Below are positions 1 to 5,245 of a DNA stretch of 5,245 nt, in pieces. The position numbers were made by a program, and so were the translations under genes. The stretch is from assembly GCA_946479335.1 (NCBI GenBank), contig CAMLFP010000391.1, forward strand, positions 1 through 5,245, written 5' to 3'. Source of the DNA: an uncultured Archangium sp. (GTDB lineage: Bacteria; Myxococcota; Myxococcia; Myxococcales; Myxococcaceae). Position 1 is the first letter of the stretch. The number at the start of each line of letters is the position of its first letter. Below the pieces are notes generated by a model that saw only the letters and a program-made list of their open reading frames with translations, had not been told where the DNA came from and did no database searches.

Positions 1-1
1 G

Positions 2-2101
2 TGGCCGGTGGACCAGGCGGTGTGGCTGCAGGTCTCGGAGCTCCAGCGCCGGCAAGACGACTTCAAGGGCGCCGACGAATCAGTGCAGGAGGCCGCGAAG
101 CTGTGCCCTGACTGCGCCACGCCGTGGGCCCGCCGCGGAGAGCTCGCCTACGAGCAGGGCAACACCGCGCAGGCCATCACCTTCTGGAAGAAGTCGTTGG
201 AGCTGAACCCCGAGAACGAGGGCCTCGCCAACCGCGTCGAGTACCTCGCGCCGGAGCACGTCGGCGCGTGGATGGCCGATGTGCCCACCGAGGCGCGCCT
301 CGAAGAGCTGGTGCGCAACCGCGGCACCGTGAAGCAGCAGAGCGGCGCCGACATCGCCTACCTGCTGGACCACCAGGTGACGCTGCTCAACAACGACGGC
401 AGCACCACCAACGTCATCACGCTGGTGGCGCACGCCTTCAACGCGCAGGGCCGCGACCGCATCATCCGCCAGTCGGTGGGCCCGGGGCGGCTCCGCGTGC
501 TGCACGCGTACGCCGTCGACGAGAAGGGTGCGCGCAGCGAGGCCAACAGCGAGCGGAACCGGCAGATCTTCTTCCGCGGCATGCAGCCGGGCTCGACGCT
601 GGTGCTGCAGTACCGCACCGACGCGCCGCCGCGCGGCTACCTCGCGCGTTACTACAACGAGAGTTGGAGCCTGCAGGGCGTCGGCGACCAGCGCGAAGAG
701 TCGACGCTGGTGCTGTGGGCGCCGCTCTCCACCAAGCTGCACGAGTACAAGGTGGGCGCCTTCGCGCAGAACGAGGAGCGCCGCGGCGAGTTCCTCCGCT
801 TCACGTGGAGCAACAAGGTCGCGCCGCCCATCACCGCCGAGCCCGCGATGCCCACCGTCGACGAGGTGGCCGACAACCTGAAGTTGTCGTCGGTGCCCGA
901 CTGGAAGACGTGGCTCTCGTGGGAGCAGGCGCTGCTGGAGGGCGTGTTCCGCGACTCGCCGGAGCTCGACGCCGTCGCGAAGAAGCTGGGCGAGGGCAAC
1001 CCCGACGCGCAGGAGAAGCTCTCCCGCATCCACACCTGGGTGATGGAGGAGATCCGCTACCAGCAGGACTACGAGACCTTCATCGCCGGCGTGAAGCCGC
1101 ACGCGGCCTCGATGACGCTCGAGCGAAAATACGGCGACTGCAAGGACAAGGCGGTGCTCTTCATCGAGCTCGCGCGCAAGCTGGGCCTCGACGCGCACTT
1201 CGCGCTGGTGCGCACGCGCGACATGGGCCCGGTGAAGCGCGACGTGCCGATGCAGCAGTTCAACCACGCCATCGTCTACGTGCCCGACCAGCCCGGCGTG
1301 CAGGGCCGCTTCTTCGACCCCACCGCTGAGTTGCTCGACGTGTCGGCGGTGCGCAGCGACGACGTCGGCACGCTGAGCCTGGTGTTCGACCCGAAGACCA
1401 ACGTGCACACCTGGCGCGAAATCCCCTTCCAGGCGCCGGAGGAGAACCGCGAGGCGACGCTGCTCAAGCTGACGCTGGATGAGAAGGGCGGCGCCACCGG
1501 CACCGCGCGGCTGGAGGGCACCGGGCGCTCCGGCTCGCTGTTGCGCCGCACCGCGCGCAACGAGCAGGTCTTCGGGCAGGTCGCGCAGCGCGTGGCCTCC
1601 ACGTACCTGCCGAACGCGACGGCCACCGACGCGAAGGCGGTGGAGGTCGAGTCGCTGCGCACGCCCGCCGTCATCGAGATGAAGGTCGCCACCGGCACGC
1701 TGGCGCGACAAGAAGGTGACTCGCTGCGCCTCAAGCTGCCCACCGACGCCAACCCGCGGAACACCTTCGCGCTCGCGAAGCGCAAGTACCCGCTGCTGCT
1801 GGGCACGCCGCAGCAGCTGTCGATGACGGTGGAGCTCACGGTGCCCGAGGGGCTGGAGATTTCGCGGCTCCCGGCGAGCGGCGCGGTGACGCTGCCGTGC
1901 CTGTCGTTGCAGCGTGAGGTGAAGCGCGCGGGCAACGTCGTCACCAGCACGCAGACCTACCGCACGCTGTGCGAGCGCATCTCGCCCGCGGAGTACGTCA
2001 CCTACCGCGCGAAGCTCGACGACATGGTGCGGCTGCTCGACGACGAGCTGGTGGTCAGCACCGGCAAGAAGAAGAGCATCGCCGCGGCGAAGAAGAAGTG
2101 A
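2..2101 (+). CDS. TPR / DUF3857 / transglutaminase-like domain protein (5' end outside window)
   Basis: The reading frame is open to the left edge, so the true start lies upstream; the GTG at 8 is only an internal valine codon. Residue numbers count that codon as 1. Residues about 4-70 look like two tetratricopeptide repeats; the second ends in the typical W-K-K-S-L-E-L-N-P. Residues about 113-280 fit DUF3857, a beta-rich domain usually found before a transglutaminase core. The core (about 330-445) carries the expected papain-like triad: Cys378 in YGDCKDKA, His420 in FNHAIVYV and Asp437 in FFDPTAE. The remaining 250 residues resemble the beta-rich C-terminal part of such proteins. The protein ends in a Lys/Ala-rich tail (GKKKSIAAAKKK). 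The intact triad suggests a cysteine protease, amidase or crosslinking activity, but substrates of this family are largely unknown. A signal peptide or more TPRs may lie in the missing part. The domain call is firm; the biochemical role is not. Confidence 0.93.
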   Translation, partial: WPVDQAVWLQVSELQRRQDDFKGADESVQEAAKLCPDCATPWARRGELAYEQGNTAQAITFWKKSLELNPENEGLANRVEYLAPEHVGAWMADVPTEARLEELVRNRGTVKQQSGADIAYLLDHQVTLLNNDGSTTNVITLVAHAFNAQGRDRIIRQSVGPGRLRVLHAYAVDEKGARSEANSERNRQIFFRGMQPGSTLVLQYRTDAPPRGYLARYYNESWSLQGVGDQREESTLVLWAPLSTKLHEYKVGAFAQNEERRGEFLRFTWSNKVAPPITAEPAMPTVDEVADNLKLSSVPDWKTWLSWEQALLEGVFRDSPELDAVAKKLGEGNPDAQEKLSRIHTWVMEEIRYQQDYETFIAGVKPHAASMTLERKYGDCKDKAVLFIELARKLGLDAHFALVRTRDMGPVKRDVPMQQFNHAIVYVPDQPGVQGRFFDPTAELLDVSAVRSDDVGTLSLVFDPKTNVHTWREIPFQAPEENREATLLKLTLDEKGGATGTARLEGTGRSGSLLRRTARNEQVFGQVAQRVASTYLPNATATDAKAVEVESLRTPAVIEMKVATGTLARQEGDSLRLKLPTDANPRNTFALAKRKYPLLLGTPQQLSMTVELTVPEGLEISRLPASGAVTLPCLSLQREVKRAGNVVTSTQTYRTLCERISPAEYVTYRAKLDDMVRLLDDELVVSTGKKKSIAAAKKK

Positions 2102-2110
2102 CGGCGCACC

Positions 2111-2275
2111 TCACCGCGGCTCGTCGGCGAGGCAGAACCCGACGCTCTTGAAGAACTCGCCCTCGTCGAGGAAGCGCACGTCGTCGACACAGGTCTCCGC
2201 CCAGTCGTCGTCGACCGGCGGTGCGGTGGACGGCTCGACGCTGACGCGAGGGGGCTGCTCCACGTGGGAAGACAT
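2111..2275 (-). CDS. Small acidic hypothetical protein (54 aa) downstream of the DUF2378 gene
   Basis: I do not recognise this protein. It starts MSSHVEQPPR and ends FCLADEPR. Nearly all its codons end in G or C (for example GTC GAC GAC GAC TGG GCG GAG ACC), as in the neighbouring genes, which argues for real coding. Residues 8-21 are proline-rich and probably disordered. Residues 22-40 are strongly acidic, and the tail is more hydrophobic (F35, L36, F41, F42, F47, L49). I count 13 Asp/Glu against 4 Arg/Lys, and two cysteines (29 and 48). There is no signal peptide or membrane segment. The ATG lies 5 bases past the stop of the DUF2378 gene in a different frame, so the two are probably co-transcribed and translationally coupled. 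No strong ribosome-binding site is seen. The frame is open upstream into the DUF2378 gene, but using an earlier start would require extensive overlap. Its stop lies 9 bases from that of the convergent transglutaminase-like gene. Confidence 0.6.
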   Translation of the reverse strand: MSSHVEQPPRVSVEPSTAPPVDDDWAETCVDDVRFLDEGEFFKSVGFCLADEPR

Positions 2276-2280
2276 CGGCT

Positions 2281-2856
2281 TCAGGGCCCGGGGAAGCGCG
2301 TGGTGCCCTGGCTCCACGTGAGGGAGAAGCGCGCGCCGCCGGCCTCCATCATCATCAGGTGCGCGCTCAGCTCGGCGCCCAGCACCTGCAGACCGCGCGT
2401 CAGCGTGCCCACGATGAACTGCGGCGACTCGTGCAGCAGGTCGTTGACCCACAGCGAGCCTTCGTTCGGGGCCGAGAGCGTGAAGCGCGTCTCCGAGAAG
2501 TTGTTGGCGGTGCGCAGGTTCCGCGTGGAGCGCTCCAGCACCTTCTGGGCGCCGAGCGAGCGCAGCAGCGTCTTCAGCGGGCCGCCCAGCACCGTGCGGT
2601 GGAAGTAGGCGTCGGCGCAGTGCGCGCCCTGCACGTGCGCCGCCTCATCGTCGCTGGCGTGCGGCAACGCGACCTCTCGCTGCGCGCGGAGGCACGCCCG
2701 CCACGTCTCATACGTGTACGCCGGCAGCGCTGGCCGCGAGAGGTCGAACCCCGCCTGCGCGTAGCGCCGCGCGAGCTCCGGGAAGCGTTCGGGCGGAATC
2801 GCGTGAACGAACATCGCCTCCATCGTGTGGCCGAAGAAGACGCGAACGTCGGTCAT
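2281..2856 (-). CDS. DUF2378 family protein (TIGR02265-type, myxobacterial)
   Basis: Recognised as DUF2378 from its pattern. From the ATG at 2856 (191 aa) it opens with VFFGHTMEAMFVHAI, followed by an aromatic stretch PAYTYETW (about 46-53). The family's most typical block follows at about 112-140: R-N-L-R-T-A-N-N-F-S-E-T-R-F, then W-V-N-D. It ends in a beta-strand-like FSLTW. The family is a large paralogous group in myxobacteria of unknown biochemical function, predicted cytoplasmic. An in-frame ATG at 2889 would add 11 residues (MTALLPTRLSS). I prefer 2856 because family members usually begin close to the VFG motif, but neither start has a good ribosome-binding site. The gene is expected to lead a two-gene unit with the 54-aa ORF and is divergent from the pseudouridine synthase gene. 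The protein looks full length and undamaged. The family call is confident; the function is unknown. Confidence 0.88.
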   Translation of the reverse strand: MTDVRVFFGHTMEAMFVHAIPPERFPELARRYAQAGFDLSRPALPAYTYETWRACLRAQREVALPHASDDEAAHVQGAHCADAYFHRTVLGGPLKTLLRSLGAQKVLERSTRNLRTANNFSETRFTLSAPNEGSLWVNDLLHESPQFIVGTLTRGLQVLGAELSAHLMMMEAGGARFSLTWSQGTTRFPGP

Positions 2857-2964
2857 GGAACTCAGTCTCGTGGGGAGGAGGGCCGTCATCTGCGCGCCGG
2901 GGCCAATGCGAAGCGCTTGCCAGAGACGAAGCGCGGAGAATCAGGGGCGAGCGCACACGGCGTT

Positions 2965-2979
2965 ACACCGCGGCGGTGT
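2965..2979. promoter_or_regulatory. Perfect 15-base palindrome in the divergent intergenic region (possible operator)
   Basis: ACACCGC-G-GCGGTGT is a perfect inverted repeat with 7-base arms around one central base. It sits between the divergent starts of the DUF2378 gene (2856/2889) and the pseudouridine synthase gene (3019). A TTGCGA hexamer at 2979-2984, a possible -35 element for the rightward gene, overlaps its right edge by one base, so a bound protein could affect transcription. I find no convincing -10 box at the usual spacing. In G+C-rich DNA short palindromes of G and C are common, so an operator role is a guess from position and symmetry only. Confidence 0.3.
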
Positions 2980-3018
2980 TGCGAATCTCACGGTTCTCCA
3001 CAGCTGAAATTTGCAGAT

Positions 3019-3849
3019 ATGGAAGGCGCCGTGAGCCGCGCTCGAAACAAGCCGCCCAAGTGGTTGGTCGCCGCACGTTCTTCAGGGGCCACCGGCGGCG
3101 ACTGGCTGTCGCGTGCGCTGGCGCGCGCCGGGGTGTTGCCGCTGCGTCAAGCCGAGGAGGCCATCGCGCACGGCCGGGTCACCGTCGACGCGCGGGTGTT
3201 GCGAGAGCCGTTGGCGCCGGTGACGGTGGGGCAGACGCGCGTGACGCTCGACGGGAAGCCGGTGTCGCTCGAATGGCGCACCCGCGTGTTGATGCTGCAC
3301 AAGCCCGCGGGCGTGGTGACGCACGGCTCTCGCATCCGCGGCGAGGGCACGGTGTACGACGTGCTGGTGCGCGCGATGCCCGAGGGGCTGCAGGGCTTCG
3401 GCTGGCACGCCGTCGGGAGGTTGGATCGCGACACCACCGGGCTGTTGCTCTTCACCAACGACGAGAAGTTCGTCGGCCACGCGACGTCGCCGGAGACCAA
3501 GCTGCCCAAGCGCTACGTGGCGCGCGTCGGCGGCGAGGTGACGCCCGAGAAGCTCGAGCGGCTGCGCAACGGCGTGCAGATTGATGACGGCAAAGACACG
3601 CTGCCCGCGAAGGCGCGCGCGCGTGGTGAGGAACACGTCGAGCTGACGTTGACGGAGGGCCGCTTCCACCAGGTCAAGCGGATGCTGAACGCGGTGAACC
3701 TCGCGACGCTGGAGCTGCACCGTGAAGCGGTGGGCGCGCTGGAGCTCGACGTGCCGGTCGAGGCGGTGCGCGAGGTCACCGACGACGAGGTGCGCGAGAA
3801 GCTGCACTTCCCCTCTCCCGTGGGGAGAGGGGCCGCGGAGCGGGGGTGA
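3019..3849 (+). CDS. RsuA/RluB/E/F-family RNA pseudouridine synthase
   Basis: Predicted to isomerise a specific uridine to pseudouridine in rRNA or possibly tRNA, in the cytoplasm. The 276-aa protein has a short basic N-terminus (about 1-27) and an S4-type RNA-binding domain (about 28-70; LSRALARAGVLPLRQAEEAI then HGRVTVDARVL). The catalytic domain follows, with HKPAGVV at 94-100 and the family signature GRLDRDTTGLLLFTND at 133-148, where Asp136 is the predicted nucleophile. KRYVARV (164-170) and EGRFHQVKRM (213-222) are further conserved blocks. This S4-plus-catalytic layout and the HQVKRM motif fit the RsuA/RluB/RluE/RluF branch rather than RluA or TruB, but I cannot say which rRNA site it modifies. 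The ATG at 3019 has no clear ribosome-binding site. A GTG at 3031 preceded by GGAAGG at a short 4-base spacing is a credible alternative start. The last codons (FPSPVGRGAAERG) come from a palindromic repeat that also supplies the stop. Confidence 0.93.
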   Translation: MEGAVSRARNKPPKWLVAARSSGATGGDWLSRALARAGVLPLRQAEEAIAHGRVTVDARVLREPLAPVTVGQTRVTLDGKPVSLEWRTRVLMLHKPAGVVTHGSRIRGEGTVYDVLVRAMPEGLQGFGWHAVGRLDRDTTGLLLFTNDEKFVGHATSPETKLPKRYVARVGGEVTPEKLERLRNGVQIDDGKDTLPAKARARGEEHVELTLTEGRFHQVKRMLNAVNLATLELHREAVGALELDVPVEAVREVTDDEVREKLHFPSPVGRGAAERG

Positions 3850-3853
3850 GGGG
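3810..3853. repeat. REP-like palindromic repeat overlapping the 3' end of the pseudouridine synthase gene
   Basis: CCCCTCTCCC (3810-3819) pairs perfectly with GGGAGAGGGG (3823-3832) over 10 bases with a GTG loop. It is followed by a G-rich tail ending GGGGGTGAGGGG. This arrangement (CCCTCTCCC, hairpin, GGGAGAGGG, then a GGGGTGAGGG tail) matches a dispersed intergenic repeat type I recall from several high-GC proteobacteria. Copy number in this genome cannot be seen from one window. The stop codon of the pseudouridine synthase gene (3847-3849) is the TGA inside the tail. There is no T-run on either side, so it is not a classical intrinsic terminator, but a stem this strong between convergent genes may slow transcription or protect mRNA ends from exonucleases. 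Confidence 0.65.
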
Positions 3854-3859
3854 CGTGCG

Positions 3860-4267
3860 TCAGATGCCGTGCAGGCCGAGCAGCAGAATCGCCAGCAGCG
3901 AATAGATGCCGTACGGCACCATGCCCGCGGCGGCCGCGTAGTCCTTCGCGAGGCGCTGACCGAAGAAGAGCGCGAGAATGGTGACGCCCGAGAGCACCGC
4001 GCCGAGGAAGCCCACCTTCGCCTGCTTCGTGAGCAACACGGTGACCGCGCCCGCCGCGCACACCACGCCCGTCAGCACCTCGAGGATGGTGAGCGTCACG
4101 AACATCGGCGCGGTGAAGTTCTTCAGCGGCGACTTCGCGAAGTAGCCCGTCACGTATTCGCGGTTGCCCTTCCAATCCAACACTTTGTCGAGGCCCGACT
4201 GGAGGAAGAGCACCGCGAGGAACGCCGAGGAGAGCGACTGCGCAACCCACAGGGTGGTGGAGTTCAT
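3860..4267 (-). CDS. DoxX family membrane protein
   Basis: A 135-aa integral membrane protein with four predicted helices at about 6-24, 54-78, 83-104 and 112-132, the usual layout and length for the DoxX/DoxX-like superfamily. The sequence FLQSGLDKVLDWKG (21-34) just after helix 1 matches the family's conserved G-x-x-K segment. The polar loop at 33-52 has the expected place between helices 1 and 2. DoxX was named for a subunit of an archaeal thiosulfate:quinone oxidoreductase. Most bacterial members have no proven activity; some are linked to redox or oxidative stress roles. The ATG at 4267 lies 25 bases after the stop of the extradiol dioxygenase gene, so the two are probably one operon with this gene second. 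No clear Shine-Dalgarno sequence is seen before the start. It converges on the pseudouridine synthase gene, with 10 bases between stops. Confidence 0.85.
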   Translation of the reverse strand: MNSTTLWVAQSLSSAFLAVLFLQSGLDKVLDWKGNREYVTGYFAKSPLKNFTAPMFVTLTILEVLTGVVCAAGAVTVLLTKQAKVGFLGAVLSGVTILALFFGQRLAKDYAAAAGMVPYGIYSLLAILLLGLHGI

Positions 4268-4292
4268 GCCGCGCTGGTTACCACAGAGCCCT

Positions 4293-5150
4293 TCACGCGA
4301 AGTGGTACGCCGAGAGCCGCTGGTTCGCGAAGGTGCCGTTGTACGCCAGCGTGCCGCGGTCGCTGCCGGCGGCGCCGGCGATGACCATCAGCGGAATCAG
4401 ATGCTCCTCGCGCGGGTGCGCGGCGCGCGCCATCGGCGCCAGCTCCCAGCGCTGCAGCAGCTCGTCGCGCTGCGCCTGCGGCGCGGTCGCCGCGTCACGC
4501 AGCCACGCGTCGAAGGTCTCCGAGACCTGCGAGCCGCCGCCGAAGAAGCCGCGCATGTTGTGGAAGGTCATCCCGCTGCCGATGATGAACACGCCCTCTT
4601 CACGCAGCGGCGCCAGCGCGTGGCCCATCGCGAGGTGCTCCGCCGGGTCGAGGCCGCGCTTCAGCGAGAGCTGCACGGTGGGAATCTCCGCGCCCGGGTA
4701 GGTCAGCATCAGCGGCACGAAGGTGCCGTGGTCGAAGCCGCGCTGTGAATTCTCTGCCGTCTGGAAGCCCGCGCCCTCGAGCAGCGCGCGCACGCGGCCG
4801 GCCAGCGCCTTGTTGCCCTTCGCGGGCCACTTGACCTGGTACGTCTCCGGGGGAAAGCCGCCGTAGTCGTAGAACATCGGCGGCGCGTCGGAGGTCATCA
4901 CCGTCGGCACCGCTTCTTCCCAGTGCGCGGAGACGACCAGCAGCGCCTTCGGGGTGGTCTTCGGCAGCGCGCGCACCGACTCCAGGTAGGTGCGCAGGCC
5001 GGCGATGCCCTTCGCATCACCGAAGTCGTGGTCCATGAACGGCCACGGGCCACCGCCATGCGGGAGGAACGCGACGGGCAGCTTCTCTCTACGCGTCGTC
5101 AGCACGGCGGCGCCTCCAGCGATGGTTTCACGGCGGGTCAGCTCATTCAT
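4293..5150 (-). CDS. Class III extradiol ring-cleavage dioxygenase (LigB / YgiD / 4,5-DOPA dioxygenase type)
   Basis: Predicted to open catechol-type rings using a non-haem metal, by similarity to the LigB-like single-subunit group that includes plant DODA and E. coli YgiD. From the ATG at 5150 the protein has 285 aa. Family blocks appear in order: LPHGGGPWPFM (His31), VVSAHWE (His76), FYDYGGFPPETY, FDHGTFVPLMLTYP (His141), PTVQLSL, SGMTFHNMRGFF (His197) and HPREEHLIPLMVIAGAAG (His245, His250). By comparison with YgiD, the metal ligands should be His31, His76 and His250, with His141 near the active site. The natural substrate cannot be inferred. The leader MNELTRRETIAGGAAVL looks like a Tat signal but has a very short hydrophobic stretch interrupted by TTRREK, so export is doubtful. 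An in-frame ATG at 5213 would add 21 residues, which look non-coding. A DoxX gene follows 25 bases downstream. Confidence 0.9.
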   Translation of the reverse strand: MNELTRRETIAGGAAVLTTRREKLPVAFLPHGGGPWPFMDHDFGDAKGIAGLRTYLESVRALPKTTPKALLVVSAHWEEAVPTVMTSDAPPMFYDYGGFPPETYQVKWPAKGNKALAGRVRALLEGAGFQTAENSQRGFDHGTFVPLMLTYPGAEIPTVQLSLKRGLDPAEHLAMGHALAPLREEGVFIIGSGMTFHNMRGFFGGGSQVSETFDAWLRDAATAPQAQRDELLQRWELAPMARAAHPREEHLIPLMVIAGAAGSDRGTLAYNGTFANQRLSAYHFA

Positions 5151-5154
5151 GCCG

Positions 5155-5160
5155 TCTATA
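5155..5160 (-). promoter_or_regulatory. Possible -10 box (TATAGA) just before the dioxygenase start
   Basis: Read on the minus strand, TATAGA is followed by CGGC and then the ATG at 5150. The short AT-rich patch stands out in a very G+C-rich background. If it is a -10 element, transcription would begin at or next to the ATG, giving a leaderless mRNA, which agrees with the lack of a clear Shine-Dalgarno sequence. A weak TTCCGG lies 19 bases upstream, a longer spacing than usual. The evidence is position and composition only. Confidence 0.22.
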
Positions 5161-5224
5161 TGCGCATGCGGCGGCGTTGCCGGAAGTGGGTCACCTGCAC
5201 CACTGCGTTCCACGGGGGGAACGG

Positions 5225-5245
5225 TCAGCGCTTCTCCAGCTCGCG
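5225..5245 (-). CDS. Possible 3' end of another minus-strand gene
   Basis: Read on the minus strand from the window edge, the codons CGC GAG CTG GAG AAG CGC TGA encode RELEKR followed by a stop. Their composition (G or C at every third position, charged helical residues) is what a gene end here would look like. It would finish 74 bases before the dioxygenase start on the same strand. Six codons are far too few to be sure or to suggest a product, and the match could be chance. Confidence 0.3.
   Translation of the reverse strand, partial: RELEKR

Noticed and set aside
80..1711. Long minus-strand open frame (543 codons) opposite the transglutaminase-like gene
   Set aside because: Its product is a low-complexity Arg/Leu/His/Val-rich sequence without recognisable motifs, as expected for the antisense of a G+C-rich gene. 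The plus-strand frame carries clear TPR and transglutaminase motifs.
2081..2120. GCCGCGG / CCGCGGC inverted repeat across the convergent stop codons, as a possible terminator
   Set aside because: The stem is only 7 bp with a 26-base loop and no T-run, and each arm is itself a common palindrome in G+C-rich DNA.
2111..2283. The 54-aa ORF as a frameshifted tail of the DUF2378 protein
   Set aside because: The DUF2378 protein already ends normally after its last beta-strand-like segment, and the small ORF has its own ATG in a different frame, so a broken gene is not needed to explain it.
2359..3018. In-frame upstream extension of the pseudouridine synthase gene (220 more codons)
   Set aside because: It runs antisense through the DUF2378 gene and gives an Arg-rich composition without domains. 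The conserved S4 domain begins only after 3019.
3722..4384. Plus-strand open frame opposite the DoxX gene
   Set aside because: It is Arg/His/Glu-rich without motifs and is the antisense shadow of a gene with four clear membrane helices.
5151..5213. Upstream start at 5213 for the dioxygenase, adding 21 residues
   Set aside because: The added residues (MERSGAGDPLPATPPHAHIDG) look like translated intergenic DNA. The Tat-like leader and the family's HGGG motif follow naturally from the ATG at 5150.

Overview
The window reads as chromosomal DNA from a high-GC deltaproteobacterial-type genome, most likely a myxobacterium (Myxococcota, Cystobacterineae). The reasons are the very high G+C with a strong preference for G or C at third codon positions in every real gene, tightly packed genes, and a DUF2378-family protein, a family known mainly from the Myxococcus/Stigmatella group. 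Nothing here resembles a phage, plasmid, insertion sequence, CRISPR array, or tRNA/rRNA gene.

Layout, left to right. (1) 2-2101, plus strand: the C-terminal bulk of a TPR / DUF3857 / transglutaminase-like protein with an intact Cys-His-Asp triad; its start lies outside the window. (2) 2111-2275 and 2281-2856 (or 2889), minus strand: a two-gene unit. The DUF2378 gene is transcribed first and is followed 5 bases later by a 54-codon acidic small protein that I do not recognise. (3) A divergent intergenic stretch (about 2857-3018) holding a perfect 15-base palindrome. (4) 3019-3849, plus strand: an RsuA/RluB/E/F-type pseudouridine synthase whose last codons and stop lie inside a palindromic REP-like repeat. 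(5) 3860-4267 and 4293-5150, minus strand: a likely two-gene operon in which a class III extradiol dioxygenase (LigB/YgiD/DODA type) is followed 25 bases later by a four-helix DoxX-family membrane protein. (6) 5225-5245, minus strand: a possible last six codons of another gene.

The genes fall into small independent units: two convergent junctions (around 2101/2111 and 3849/3860) and one divergent junction (2856/3019). Functional links can be argued only inside the two minus-strand pairs. I see no clear new multi-gene system. The items most worth a second look are the small acidic protein coupled to DUF2378, the repeat that forms the end of the pseudouridine synthase gene, the shortened Tat-like leader on the dioxygenase, and the palindrome in the divergent promoter region.
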